Shown one piece after another: positions 13,921 to 26,419 of a DNA stretch of 64,000 nt (position 1 is its first letter; every line of letters begins with the position of its first letter). The position numbers and the translations under genes are program-made. This DNA is from Odobenus rosmarus divergens (lineage: Eukaryota > Chordata > Mammalia > Carnivora > Odobenidae). The notes beneath the pieces are model-generated. The model was not told the origin of the DNA, made no database searches, and saw only the letters and a program-made list of their open reading frames with translations. Location of the stretch: contig NW_004450661.1 in assembly GCF_000321225.1 (NCBI RefSeq), forward strand, positions 1,874,525 through 1,938,524, read 5' to 3'.

Positions 13921-16900
13921 AAGTACCTTGGTCAGGCACCATGCTAGGTAATGGGAAAAAGGATAAATCAGAGACAGCGTTGACCTTAAGGAGCTATGGC
14001 TGAGGAATCCACGTGTTCTCCAAAGCCGGTTCTTCCCTCTTCTGGTAATGGAGCTGATGACTTGTAAGTGGGCACAAAGGTGACCAGAATAAAGACTGCA
14101 CTGGGCCTCGCTGTGGTCACTTGTCCAAGTTCTGGTTAAGGCAAGGGTTGCAGAAGGGATGTGTGCAACTTCTAGGGTCCTGTTCTGCCCTCCCCCTCCC
14201 TTCCCTCCCCCCTGGCTGGAACAAGGATGTGAGCTCTCTTGGACCAGGAGGCCAGGGTGACAACCTAGTTAGGACAAAGCAAGAGGCAAGAAGCAAGTGG
14301 GGTGCCCAACACCATGAAGTGGACACACCAGCCCTTATACCTAGGCTGCTACATGAGAGAAAAACACGTTTATGTCTTATCTAAGCTTCTATTACTTTGG
14401 GTTTCTGTTGGAGCAGCTAACTCCGCATCCTAGCCAGTTCCGGGGTCCATGGTCCGGTGGGGCAGTACAATGGGTTCGGCTCTGTGGGGAAGGTATGTCC
14501 ACACCTGCTCTCTCCCCCTGCTGTAGGGACAGGCGTGGGCTTCCACACATCTGAAGGACCAGGCAGTCGCATGATGATGGAGCTCTGGTAGCACTTTCAG
14601 AGCAAAGCCTCCAAGGACTTCAGCGAAATACCGTGGTGAAACCCACCCACTTCCTAGACCAGTGACTGGGGGGGGGCAGGATCTGCTGAGGGGGCACGTG
14701 TGCCAGGTCAGACACTGGCCAGGGACACTGCCGCAGGTACCCACCGTGTGTCTTACCCCAAAGATGATGAAGTCCGGGCTTTCCAGCTTAATTTGGAATC
14801 CTTAACCCTCCCACATGCGTCTATGGCTGCTTCCCTTAGGTCATCTGAGACCACGGGGAAGAGCAGATAAGCGAAGTTTTGACACCTGATAAATTTTGCC
14901 TTCTTTTATCTGTAATGAAGCTACAAAGCAACCCCCCCACCCTTTTTTTTTTGCTCTCATTGAAAAAAAATAAATGCTGCTGGAAGTCTGTGACCTCTCC
15001 TTTATCTGCTACAGCTTAGAGAAGTGAGAAGGTCCATCCAATACAGACAGACAGAGTGGAGACCTCATCAGTGTGCTTTCCTGTCCAAGCTGTGAAAATA
15101 TACTACTCGGAATAAGGCCTTACCTTTAAGTGCCAGGTCATACCTGATTGTGCTGTGGTGTGGAGTGCTGAGCAAACACATTTTACTGGATTTCTTTTAC
15201 CAACAAAGAAATCTGGGCCTGGAGATGCCCAGGAGGCCTGGGCTCCAGGCCGAGGTAGGCATGTCACCCCACTTCTCAGAGGGGCATCTCCTTCTAGAGA
15301 AGCTTGGTCTCATTTTAGGTTTTGGAGGAGAGCTCAGAGATATTCAAGAAACATTTGCCTTCTTCCGAAGTTAGTACAAAGGAGAGCGATTGTTACACTC
15401 TTCAGCAAATCATCTCTTGTTAGAGAAGGGACACTGGCGTGGGTCCGCCACGTACCTGGTCAATGAAACCCACACAGGCACTGGAATGTCACGTGCCGGC
15501 TCTGATGGGAACTGCCCCTGCCCCTCCCTCCTGGACAGCTATCAGACTGGGGGTTCCCAAAGATACGCAATTCAATCCAGTTCAACAATTTGGCCCCACC
15601 TATCACGGAGCAGGCAGCGTTCCGGTGGTGAAGGGGGATAGAACATGGAAAAGACATTGTCTCTACGTTCAAGGGGCTTACACGGTGAGGAGACAAACCT
15701 ACGTGTGTGTAACAGTGAAGTATAAAACAAATAAAAACATAATATCAAGATACCTCGGAGGTTGTCTTGGGCAGGACTATGGGGAATTCACAGAGAAAAC
15801 TGAGAATGGATCTGGCTTTCTACAGTGAGGCAAGAGAACTGAGACACATGGAAGAGATGGGTAATTTTTCCAAACAGCATGGGGGAAAAGCTGGATGGCT
15901 GGAGATGAGGTTAGCTGGTCTGGATTGTTCTCCTTTCTTTTATGGCTCAATTCTTGATAATGCTATTTACAGCATCTCTACACTCTTACGGTTAAAGGGT
16001 GATTTACTCCCATTTCCCCATGTCCCCTTCTGCAAAGGCAGTCCCAGTTGCGCCACACTCGTGGCCTCTCGGTGGCCCTCGTCTGAGTGAGGAATTTGGA
16101 AGGAGAACCCGCACATGCATAGGCTAGCCCCTTGCTCTCTTCAGGATCTGCCTGTCTGCAGGAAATGTGCTCTCTCCGTCCCTCCAGGCCGTAAGATCTG
16201 CCAGGCAGACCCTCACAGGGGTAGCTCGTGCTGGTCAGCACCACCAGGGCAGGCCTAATTCTGGGGCTCCGTGTGGGGAGGTCTTCTTGGACACAGAGAC
16301 AAAGCATATCCTTCAATATTAGCTTAATCAGGAAAAAAAAAGGTGGTATTTTGACTGGTATCTCTCTTACTTATTTCTCTCTTGGTTCAGAACTCTGGAA
16401 GAAGATCTTTGCAATTTATCAAGCACCGTGGAACTAACGGCCACCTCCCCCCCATTTCTCAAGCTACTCTAATCTCACTTCTACCCCCCAGACCCCGCTA
16501 ACACTGCTCTCACCATAGTCAATAACAGCTCTTTTCCTAATCAATCTAAAAGGTGTTATTTTAGTCCTCAACTTACTCTAGCTCTTTGACTCTAATATAT
16601 ACTTAAGTTGTCAAGCGTTTTTTATCTCTGAAATCAGAATGTGTCTTACAATCAACCATCTATCACCATTTAACTGGCAGCATTGTGTCTTAGCGGGCCA
16701 TAAAATATTGGCGTGTCTTACAATCCGTAGCCTCTCCTATTCGGTGAAATTTGGTTCTGTATCAGTTGAAAATGTTCTTTCCCTCTCTCCTTGTCTTCTA
16801 TGATAGCCCTCTCCTCTGCTGGCAGTCCATCTCTGGCCCCTCCACCTGTCCCCTAGAAACGGGCATTCCTCAGGGCTCTGCTCTAGATCTTATTGCTTTT

Positions 16901-17388
16901 TACCCTCCCTTCTCTCTTTGCGTTTTTCTCAGCCTCTCCCCTGGCTTCAGCTGCCACCTGGATCCTGATGGTCCCCATGTTTATGCCTCTAGCCTAGGTC
17001 TCTCTTCTGAGTCTAGAATCTCACACTGGACACTTTAACTTAGCTCAGACCCACAAATCCCAAAATGAAACTGGTCTCTGTCAGCCTGCCCACCCTCCAG
17101 CCTTCTCTGTCCCGGTGAAAGTTGTCCGAGTCATTCCAGATTCCTCCCTTTTTCCCCTCTCCATATCCAATAAAAGACCAAGCCCTGATCATTTTATCCA
17201 CCAAGTATCTCATAAATTTGTCTACCTTTCTCCATTTCCACTGACATTAAGTCAGTTCAAGCTACACTCAACTCTCAACACTGTCCTCGCTGGTCTTCCT
17301 GCCTGCTAGCCATTCTCTTCATAGCATCCAGGATGACCTTTCTAAACACAAATATCACTCTTCTGCTTCAAAGTCTTTGAAGATGCTG

Positions 17389-17804
17389 GGGGCACCTGGG
17401 TGGCTCAGTCAGTTAAGTGTCCGACTCTTGATTTATGCTCAGGTCATGATCTCAGGGTCATGAGATCGAGCTCCAAGTCAGGCTCCACACTCAGTGGGGA
17501 GTCTGCTTGAGATTCTCTCTCTCTCCCTCTGTCCCTCCCCCCATGCATGCACACTCTCTCTCTCTGTCTAGTAAATAAATAAAGATTTTATTTATTTATT
17601 TGAGAGAGAGAATGAGATAGAGAGAGAGAGCATGAGAAGGGGGAGGGTGAGAAGGAGAAGCAGACTCCCTGATGAGCAGGGAGCCCAATGCAGGACTCGA
17701 TCCCGGGACTCCAGGATCATGACCTGAGCCGAAAGCAGTCGCTTAACCAACTGAGCCACCCAGGTGCCCCGTAAATAAATAAATCTTTAAAAAAATAAAT
17801 AAAT
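17389..17804 (+). mobile_element. SINEC, outer copy of a nested pair
   Basis: Head GGGGGCACCTGGGTGGCTCAG-like at 17389, CT-rich segment to 17570, then an A-rich tail split by an inverse SINE at 17584-17770. The tail resumes at 17784-17804. Target duplication aaagtctttgaagatgctg at 17370-17388 against aaagtctttgaaaatgctg at 17805-17823 (18 of 19). Confidence 0.95.
17584..17770 (-). mobile_element. SINEC, inner inverse copy
   Basis: Reads in reverse: A-tail complement 'gattttatttatttatttga' at the left, head complement 'ctgagccacccaggtgcccc' at the right end. It is flanked by the duplicated tail bases gtaaataaataaa at 17571-17583 and 17771-17783 (13 of 13), showing insertion into the A-rich tail of the outer SINE. 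Confidence 0.95.
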
Positions 17805-20329
17805 AAAGTCTTTGAAAATGCTGTCCCCTCTGCCTGGAACACTTTCTATTTAATCCCCTATTCCAAACCCCACCACCACTGCTGCATCCAGTGGAATTCA
17901 GTTCATCATGCAAATCTCAGCTCAGATACCACCTCTGCCAGGAAGCCTTCCTTGATTTCTCTTGGCCAGGCTGGATTAGATGCCTATCTTATAAGCTTCC
18001 TTAGCATCCTGTTCTTACTCCTATTACTCTTGGCATGCTATATTATAAAGCTATGTATTTGCTTATCTGTCTCCCTGATAAGACTACTAGCTCTATCCCA
18101 GGTGTGTCTGTCTGATTCACCATTGTATCTTCAAGCCCCAGGCTACATCTGGCATGTTTATGGACTGAATAAATCAATATATCAATGAAAAGATGGGTCT
18201 GAATAGAACACTGAAAGGTGGGCCAGGATAAGAAAGACTTAGAATGTCTCAGGATGGAGGCTTTGAGGAGAGGATTGGTCTCCAGCCCGAGTGCAAGAAC
18301 CCGGGTGTCCTCAGGGAGCTAGCTTGTCAGCTTGGCCCAAGAAGAAATTTGGTGAGATGTTCAGAAATAGTCCCGTAATTCACTCTGATCCAGCTTAATG
18401 GTAAGCTGAAAATTTATAGATGAATTTAAAAAGAAGATGTAAAGATAATGAATGTTAGAAATTACCCTATCATACAAATGCTCTCCTTAAAGGAATTAAA
18501 ATTTCACCCAAATGTGGGTCACTAGCCTTCCTTGTGGAGACTACACTGAGCAGAAGCAAACGACACTGGCATCTCTGTTTGAATGGGGGCTCACTCAGCA
18601 ATGGTTACATTAAAGCAATGGCTTGGAAACATCCTGACACTCTCCTATTCTTCCCAACTGCAATTAGATAAAATTAAATTAGCCCAGTGTGTCTCTGCTA
18701 AGTAAATAGATCACAAACCTCTCACTGAAGGCAGGTGATAATTTCCAAGATCACTACAGATAAGAATTGCAAGTCGACTTGATTTTCTTTCCCTTCCTGT
18801 GCGCACTGCAGAAAACGACTGAAAGATACTGAGAAACAGAAAATACTGGCTCTGCAGGCCACCACCTAGAAAATTCTGATGAACATTTCGGTATGCTTCC
18901 CATCTTTCTTCCGCTCGCACATGCGCTTTTACGCAGTTGAGTTTACAGCACATAGAGGTATATACTCTGCTTTTTTCCCCACTTAACACTGTATTTAAAA
19001 CATTTCAAAGCGTGTCCCAATACAACTTTTTACATCGTCATCATAACAGCTGCCTTGATTTACCATAATTTTTTATTTAACCATTCCCCTCTGTCTGGGC
19101 ACTAAAGTTAGAAGAATTTCCTTTAGAAAGCTCTATCGACTCTGCTAACCACCGGTGTCTTCAGAGACTGCAAACCAATTTTTTTAATTGCTTAAACAAA
19201 AACAGAATTAGGAAGTAGAACCTGGTCCCCACCCCTACCCTGCCTCAATCAAGTACTGCATGCATTACCCGACACAAATGTTTTGCATTTCTGAAGTTCT
19301 AGATTATTCATAGGATAGTTTCTCCCTAGGGGTGTGGATTTAATATAATTGCTTCAGTTGATGGAAAAGCTATATGAATATTAATGCTTGGTTGGAGTGT
19401 TTAGCGAGACACTTAAACATGGCCTCCTCCCCTTGGGTTGAGCGTGAGCAAGCGACATTATTATATGGTGCCTGGGGCTCATGTTCTCCCAGCAGCTACG
19501 CCAGGTCCCTGGGGCCATGTGGGGCTGGGCACTCCAGAAGATGGTAGTGCAGGAAGTGGGGGACCTTTCCCTCAGCCCCTGCAGTTCACAAGCATCTCGG
19601 GAAGCCACTCTGTGAAGGATTCAGCTCCTCCATCTCTAAAATAATGAGGGTTTTACATGCAGTTGTTGCTCTTTTTAAAATCCTGGTTAGATAGCTACTC
19701 TGTCCTCACTGCCTAGCCATCCTCCTTTTCAAGAAGCGTTTGTGGGAGGGGTTGGGTAGTACCCACTAAGTAAATGTCATCTTTTTTTTCTAACTGGACC
19801 AGTAAATAACAAAAGAAATGCTGTCAAGACTTCTTTTTGAAAAAAATGTTATTCTTTCAAATGGTATCCTAAGAACCAAAAGAATATATATGGAACAATG
19901 CTGACTTTCTCAAGATGCACTTTAAATTAAACAAAACTTTTTCCCTAATTTTGAAAGTAGCATATGCTCTTTTAAAGAAGACTTGAAAGACAAATACATA
20001 CATGAAAAAGGAAAACAAAAATTTCCTATAGCCTCACAGACTAAAGACATCAACTATGACATGTGGGTAGAGATATTTGTGGGTTTTTATCTACGTGTTC
20101 CCCCCACATAGCTGAGATCATATAGCATTTAAAAATTGTATTTTACTTACATTACTTATCAGAAGAGTTTCTAATCTCATTTAAAATTCCTCATGAGCTT
20201 TTTGAATGGCTACACTCCCATTTCTTTTAAAATGCTCTGAAATACTTGGTCATTTTGGAAAATGAATGTGACCCCCTGTGTTCGCTCCACAACCTTTCTT
20301 GTTTGTTGGTTTGTTTTTCCTATTTCCTA

Positions 20330-20690
20330 TTCCTTCCTCTGAATCCTAAATCTCTGTCTTGAGCCCTGGCTTCTTCTCCCAGTTCCAGACCCACCTTCCC
20401 GAGCACTCCACTCAGATACCCCACTGGTCTTTAAATGCAACAAGTCAAAGCCAAGCTCATCACCTTTCTCTCTCACTGTGTCTTCCTCCTCACTTAGCCT
20501 TGTCTGTTCCAGTGCCTCCATCTCCCAACTCACTGGGATGTCAGAATCAACTCCCTCACCTCCCTCTGGCTACTCCCCACACCCTATTCTATACAACCTT
20601 TCACACTCTCCTTCCAGAATGTCCATCAACATGTCCCTCCCATCGAAGGTTAGCAAATAAAAATATAAAACACCCTGTTAAATCTGAATT
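20330..20690 (+). repeat. L2 LINE fragment
   Basis: Sense L2 wording: 'tcaaagccaagctcatcacc' near 20444 and 'cacctccctctggctactcc' near 20557. Confidence 0.55.
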
Positions 20691-20809
20691 CTAGATAAAT
20701 GGATACTTTTTAGCATAAGTATATCCCATTCTGTGTTTGGGAAATACTTAAGCCAAAATTACTCATTAATATGAAATCCAAGTTTAACTGGCTGTTCTGT
20801 ATTTGATCT

Positions 20810-21215
20810 AGCAACCCTATTCTGTCTCAGTTTCTACTGCCCATATCTTACCACCTCTCATCTCTACTATACGCCAGTCACCCACTGCCTTCCCTTCCTG
20901 CTCTGTGTCTAGCTCATTTATCTTTACAAATCGCCACTCTAATGGTGTCATGCTTTACCCATCACCTTCAGTGATTTCCCGCTGCCTAGTTCCTCATACT
21001 GACATTTAGAAATGTCCACAGATGAGCCCTGACCTGCTTCTCTGGCCTCATGCCCCCCTGCTGCCCCTCGGAGCTCTCAGCTCTAGCTCAAGCGCTGGTC
21101 CTGGGGCTACACAACACACTCCCCAGGCCTCAGCTCACACTGTTCTTTCCGTCTAGAACGCCCTACCTCATATGTCCAAATCCTGGCTGCACCATCACAG
21201 AGCCACCATTCTAGG
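20810..21215 (+). repeat. L2 LINE fragment
   Basis: Contains 'cttcagtgatttcccgctgc', 'gatgagccctgacctgcttc' and 'ctgttctttccgtctagaac', typical of the L2 3' region in order. Confidence 0.65.
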
Positions 21216-21409
21216 CTAGGCCCTCCACCCCTCGAATACAGATCACAAGATGTTTATTCTACCATTTTGGCAGGTCAAAAATAGTTGAAAATTGGCAGTT
21301 GCATATGCTTTAGGCTAATGTAATAAAAGGTGCCCTAGCACGTGCCTTATACTTTCTACAACATCATCTCACCCCATTCTACTGAAAACATCAAGGAGTA
21401 ACTGCCTAA

Positions 21410-21600
21410 AGCAATGTTTCTCAAGGTATAGTCCTCTAACCACATGCAACGGAACCACCCAGGGGAGAGGAGGGCTTGTTCACAATGCAAATTCCCAGAC
21501 TCCATCCTAGAGCTGGGGAGGGACCTGGGAATCTGCATTGTGAACAAGTGTTCCAGCTGAGTCTTAGGTTCACTAAAGTTGAGAACCACTGGCCACATGG
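21410..21600. mobile_element. Palindromic hAT-type MER element
   Basis: Terminal 'caatgtttctcaaggtatag' and 'aaagttgagaaccactggcc' resemble the TIRs of short Charlie-derived elements (MER5/MER20 type). It contains near-perfect inverted arms at 21475-21498 and 21525-21548. Family name uncertain. Confidence 0.6.
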
Positions 21601-22046
21601 AAAGTCTTCTCATTCTACTCTACTCACCTGGGTCCCTGAATATACCTACACATAATACCACCTCTAATGACTCTATGGACTTGTGCTGCTCTTCCCACTT
21701 CAAGACTCAGCCTACCAAACACTCCTACTGGTCCTTCCAAGCCCAGTCACCTCCTGCCTCCTCCATGAGTATGTCCTTGTTCACTCCAAGAAGTCTAGCA
21801 AAAGAAGTACCTGTGTTACTTATCGTCACTAACCACGCATTTGTCTCCCCAAATGGAATAGAACATTCATCCAAGACAAGGATTTTCTCTAAACCACCCA
21901 CCCTTGCAGAGATTAACACCCTGTTATGCTGGGAGAGTTGCTAAGTAAATAAATGCCACATTAATATCCAACCAAGGTCAATGGACACAAAGAAACTAAC
22001 TAAGCAAAGATGAGAGTGTCTTCCAAATTAGGAACCATGAGAAGGG

Positions 22047-22078
22047 GGTGTTCATTACAAGCATTTGTAATGAACACC
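22047..22078. repeat. Perfect inverted repeat (14-bp arms, 4-base loop)
   Basis: Left arm ggtgttcattacaa (22047-22060), loop gcat, right arm ttgtaatgaacacc (22065-22078). Not part of any repeat I recognise. Confidence 0.95.
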
Positions 22079-22319
22079 TGTGAACAAGCATTTACAACTT
22101 CACATGTACAGGTAAGGAGAAGCTACACATAAATCCTAGTTCAATAGTGACAGGACCTCAAGTCGTAAGTTAAGTCAGAACGTGTGATAGGCCAGGGCCT
22201 GCCTGTCAATCTTCCCCATGGCTGTTTCCTTTCTTGGGCAGGCTCTGGCCCATCCACAAGTCAAGAAGAGTTTCCACTAGTTGAGAGCCATGCTTAGATC
22301 TGTTCCAAAAAGACGCTGC

Positions 22320-22690
22320 AAACTCAGTAGAATAAATTCTTCATCTTTCATCCCCCTCCGGCCCTGTCCACGCGCTGCCAGAAACTATTCCCTCCCCTCC
22401 CCTCCCTCAGCCTGGAGCTTCTCCCTCCCCTAATATCTCTGGGCTCCAGCTCATCCCCACATCTCCCTTCCACCACCATACGTAGGCTTTCATCATTTCT
22501 CGTCCAAGTCTCCTAGCTAGCCTCTACGCCTCTGTATTTGCGGGACCCAAATTTTCACATCACTCATGTTTGAAACTCTCTCTGAGCTCCTCATCCCCAC
22601 AAGGTAAAGTCCAGACCCTTATTCTGGACTATGGGGCCCTTCAGAGCACAGTCTCTCCCTGCCTTTCGGCTCAATGCAATTAAACTCAAT
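22320..22690 (+). repeat. L2 LINE fragment
   Basis: 'gtccaagtctcctagctagc', 'ggtaaagtccagaccctta' and 'ctctccctgcctttcggctc' follow the L2 order. It is followed by a short (CAATT)n run at 22682-22706. Confidence 0.55.
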
Positions 22691-23454
22691 TCAATTCAAT
22701 TCAATTCTGCAAATGGCCCCTGGTGCCTTCCATATGCTGGGCCAAGCTGAAGAGAAGAAATCAAAGGGTCGCAGCTCCCAGGAGGGACAGATGAGTAAAA
22801 CTGCAACTGACACAGCAGGACAGGCTTAGGAGAAACACAGGCGACTCTGAGATTTTGTCATTTAGTGGGGGCACTCCTGCAGGGAGTTTTCACAGATCCA
22901 GAGCTATGGGCAAGTCTCCAGCTCCGGGCCCAGGGTTCTTTCCACCCCTCAGTGCAGTCTGGCAAAAAAGACTCTGCTTTGCCCAAGAGGATGAAAAAAA
23001 CACAGCAAAACAAAACAAAAAGAAAGGACACAAGATGGATCCACGGTTAAAATACAAATTAAGTATTAAAATGCAAAACCCACAGAAGTTACTATAGGGA
23101 CACTAAATCACAGGGAAGCAAGATAATCTAAACACTGCATTTGTGAGGTGGAAACGCAGGAAGATGGACCACACTCAAGCAGAACCCTGAGGAAAGTCCG
23201 TGACTCCTCTACTTCAGTCAAGTGTCACAGAATCAAGATAAGAACGTACTTGCAGGTATGTGGGCATCTCCACCATGAGTGATTTCGAAGAGAATTCGAA
23301 AGGAGATTGGCAAGGTGTCCTCTCACACGTAAGGCAAAGAACATCAGAGGAAAAGGAGATCATAAGAGATGATCCAGGCGTAGTTTCTGTCCTCAGGGGA
23401 CAGCAAGGCTTGCAGTCCAAGAGAGGTATTGTTGACGTTGGGGGAACCCCGTTT

Positions 23455-23606
23455 TTATTTTTATTTATTTTTTTTATTATGTTATGTTAATCACCATACA
23501 TTACATCATTAGTTTTTGATGTAGTGTTCCATGATTCATTGTTTGTGTATAACACCCAGTGCTCCATTCAGTACGTGCTCTCTTTAATACCCATCACCAG
23601 GCTGCA
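23455..23606 (-). mobile_element. L1 3' end, strongly 5'-truncated
   Basis: Reverse orientation. A T-rich tail at 23452-23485 is followed by 'tatgttatgttaatcaccat' and 'cccatcaccaggct', the same carnivore L1 3' UTR as at 43660-43795. About 150 bp long; the end near 23606 is abrupt. No clear target duplication found. Confidence 0.85.
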
Positions 23607-25100
23607 GGCTTTGCGTCAGTCAAGAAAGCAATTTAGTGAGTCATGATGTCAATTTCTTTTTAAACGAAAGAGAATGGAATCTAATAGAAAACACCATGTT
23701 GCATCTCATGCGGCAAGAGTAAGCACTGAGCTTGACATAGAACTGTGTGTGCACATGTGTTTATTCATTCACGAGACAATATACCATTTCCTATGGTGAG
23801 CTGAGTCAAGAAAGTTTGACAAACACTCTCCTAGAAAACTTTTTTAGAAAGTGTTCTATTTTTAACACTTATTAAACACCCTCAGTTATGAATACAGACT
23901 CTTTCCCCCATTCTTGTGCTAAAATTAAACAGAATATTAGAACTGGGAGGAAGAAACAAATTAGCAGAATGTAAATGAGTGAACTGATAACAAGACAGTA
24001 GAGATAACCGAATGCGACAGATGAGCTCTGGGCTTTATTCTAAAGCCTCCCACTTTGTGATAACTAAGGATTCCCTGGCTATTTATTTTTTTCCTCATTG
24101 GAGCACTATATACAGTACTGTACCTGCTCAAAAATTACCTGTCCAATGACCCTCTAGAAGGGGTAACACTTCATCAACCAGTGCGACTGTTGCCTTTTTC
24201 ACCATGTCAGTCTCCTGCACTTGTAGAAGCTTCTAGAAGGGGAGGGGGCTAATCTGTGGTCCACTGATAATCCCAATTCTATGACAGCGCCTGGTAAGTA
24301 GGAGGTGGTCAATAAATTTTGGTTGGCTTGAACTGAAATGCATCAAAAGGCAATAGAGATCTAGTTCTAACAGCCATTTGTCACCTGAACCCCCTTTGCA
24401 CGAACAACTGGATTTCAGGAAATTGAGCAAAAGATATTCTATTTAGGAAGAAGTAATGATAACAAAACTCTGAACTTAAGTTTCCAGGGAGCAAATAGCT
24501 GGGAATCTTATGCTTCTTGGCCCAGAGGTCAAGTTAGGTCAAAGGACTTGTCTCACATCCTTTTATAGAATAAGAGCGTCTTGAAATGTTACAGGCTTCT
24601 TAGGATGTCAAGCATGGACCTACTTTTTGAACCTAATCTGGCTCCTGGGGACACTCCTGCTTTTTCTAGTTGGGACAGCTTGAGGGCAACAACTGCCCCA
24701 AATCTGAAGCTGCTGAGTGATTCCCGAGGTCCCATCCGCACTGCTAACTGAAGCGGGCAGGATGCGCAGAGGACCTGAGACAGAGGGTGGCATTTGGAGA
24801 AGCAGTCAACTGAACAAGTAAATCAATGGTGGCTCAAGCCCTGGTCGGCTTCCCTGCAAGAAGCCCAGGCTGAGAAGAGATGAGACCGTGCTGGGAAGCC
24901 GTCATTTGCCTTCCTCAAGCCCTCTGCAGCTCTGTCCTTTCCCCAGGCTTCATTGTCCAACCCCAACTCCTAACACACAGCTGCGTGAGGTGGGTCATCA
25001 AGGACGCCCTGTGTCTGCGTATGTGTGGGGGATGGTGCCGGTCACCAGCAGAGATTCCTTGGAGAGGCATTTGGTGAGTTATCAATTAGCGGGATGGGCC

Positions 25101-25289
25101 GGGACGCGTGGGTGGCTCACTCAGCTAAGCATCTGCTTTCAGCTCAGGTCATGATCCCAGGGTCCTGGGATCGAGTCCCGCATCGGGCTCCCTGCTCAAC
25201 GGGGAGTCTGCTTCTCCCTCTGCCTGCCGCTCCCCCTGCTTGTGCTCTCTCTCTCTCTCTCTGACAAATAAATAAACAAAATCTTTAAA
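25101..25289 (+). mobile_element. SINEC
   Basis: Head GGGACGCGTGGGTGGCTCAC (diverged), body 'ggtcatgatcccagggtcct', CT-rich stretch with (CT)n at 25247-25262 and tail 'aaataaataaacaaaatctt'. Target duplication not identified. Confidence 0.93.
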
Positions 25290-25838
25290 GGGGGGGAGGG
25301 GAGATAGGTGAAAGATGCCCTTAACCAAAGAATCAATTCAAATTCAATCCAATTCCAACTCAAAGAAGAGCTCACTAGTCACTAGTTTTTCTTCTTAGCC
25401 AGGTAGATATCCCAATAGCGATTACCAATGAAAAGTCCTCTTTATCAAGGACACCGATGAGGATTAAAGGAAGGGATAAATGGCCTCTGCACTGCCATAC
25501 TAAAGCAATGGCTGTTCCCTTCATGTGTGCTGTTCCTACACATAGTCAAATCTCAGCTCTCTGCGGATGAGGACAGCTAAGAACAGATTAACCCTGTCTG
25601 CAGAGTTCAATGGAGAGCAGGAATCCACAGCTTTATTTTAGCAAAGCACAGTTTCAGCCTCCACCCCACACCCAGTCTCGATCCCAAGCTCCCTCTGACC
25701 ATCAGCCAGCTCATGCTGAAGGAATATAAATCATCCTTGGGTTAACCCGAGCAGAATGTAATCAAGAGGGCAAGCTGGCTTGGGGCCAGGGGAGCAAAAG
25801 GAAGGCTGCATATCATGCACTCCAAAGTCAAGCAGGTT

Positions 25839-25867
25839 TATATATGTGTATGTGTGTGTGTGTGTAT
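25839..25867. repeat. (TG)n/(TA)n dinucleotide repeat
   Basis: A run of alternating tatatatgtgta followed by about nine TG units. Short purine-pyrimidine alternation. Confidence 0.9.
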
Positions 25868-26054
25868 ACTATGTATGTTTGGCTACTTAATTTGAATCTC
25901 ACTTCTAACTTCCATATAATGTAACCTCTCCCTGTGCCTCAGTTTCTTAAGAAATCATATGTAAAGATAGGTATGTAAAGTGCCTGGCAATTTAATGGGC
26001 CTGCAAACTACATAAACTATCATTAGGATTGCGGTATTGCGAAATGGATCAGAG

Positions 26055-26290
26055 TAGAGGTTTTGGACTCAGAGGGACTCCAGGATGCTGGCTCCATGGA
26101 GCTCATGCATTGTGAGGCCTTGGGCAAGTTCCCTAGCCTCTTTGAGCTTTCACTGTCTCATCTGCAAAATGGGGATAATAAAATCACTATTTTATTTATT
26201 TTATTCATTTACTGTAAGGCTTAAATGAGAATATGTATGTAAAATGCCTGGCACTGACTAGATGACCAAAATGATAGCTGGTACTTGATG
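26055..26290 (+). repeat. MIR SINE
   Basis: Sense MIR in order: 'gttttggactcagaggg', 'gaggccttgggcaagttccc', 'tctcatctgcaaaatgggga' and 'aatgcctggcactgac'. Confidence 0.8.
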
Positions 26291-26419
26291 GCTGGTCCCT
26301 TCGGAGAGCTAGCCATGGCCCCAGTCATGAGCTGTTCTGTAGCTTCCTCAGGCAATCAGATGACTCTCTAAAAGCCGCTGATGCTCAAAATGCTAAAGTA
26401 CCAACATGTCCCCCCATGA

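Larger units (their letters stand above)
16760..18190 (+). repeat. L2 LINE tract, interrupted by SINEs
   Basis: A long sense L2 3' region. It includes 'cctcagggctctgctctaga', 'ccagattcctccctttttcc' and 'ccaggatgacctttctaaac' before the SINE pair, then 'ccctctgcctggaacacttt', 'caggaagccttccttgattt' and the end 'ggactgaataaatcaat' after it. The two halves join cleanly once the SINE pair at 17389-17804 and one copy of its target duplication are removed. Confidence 0.75.
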
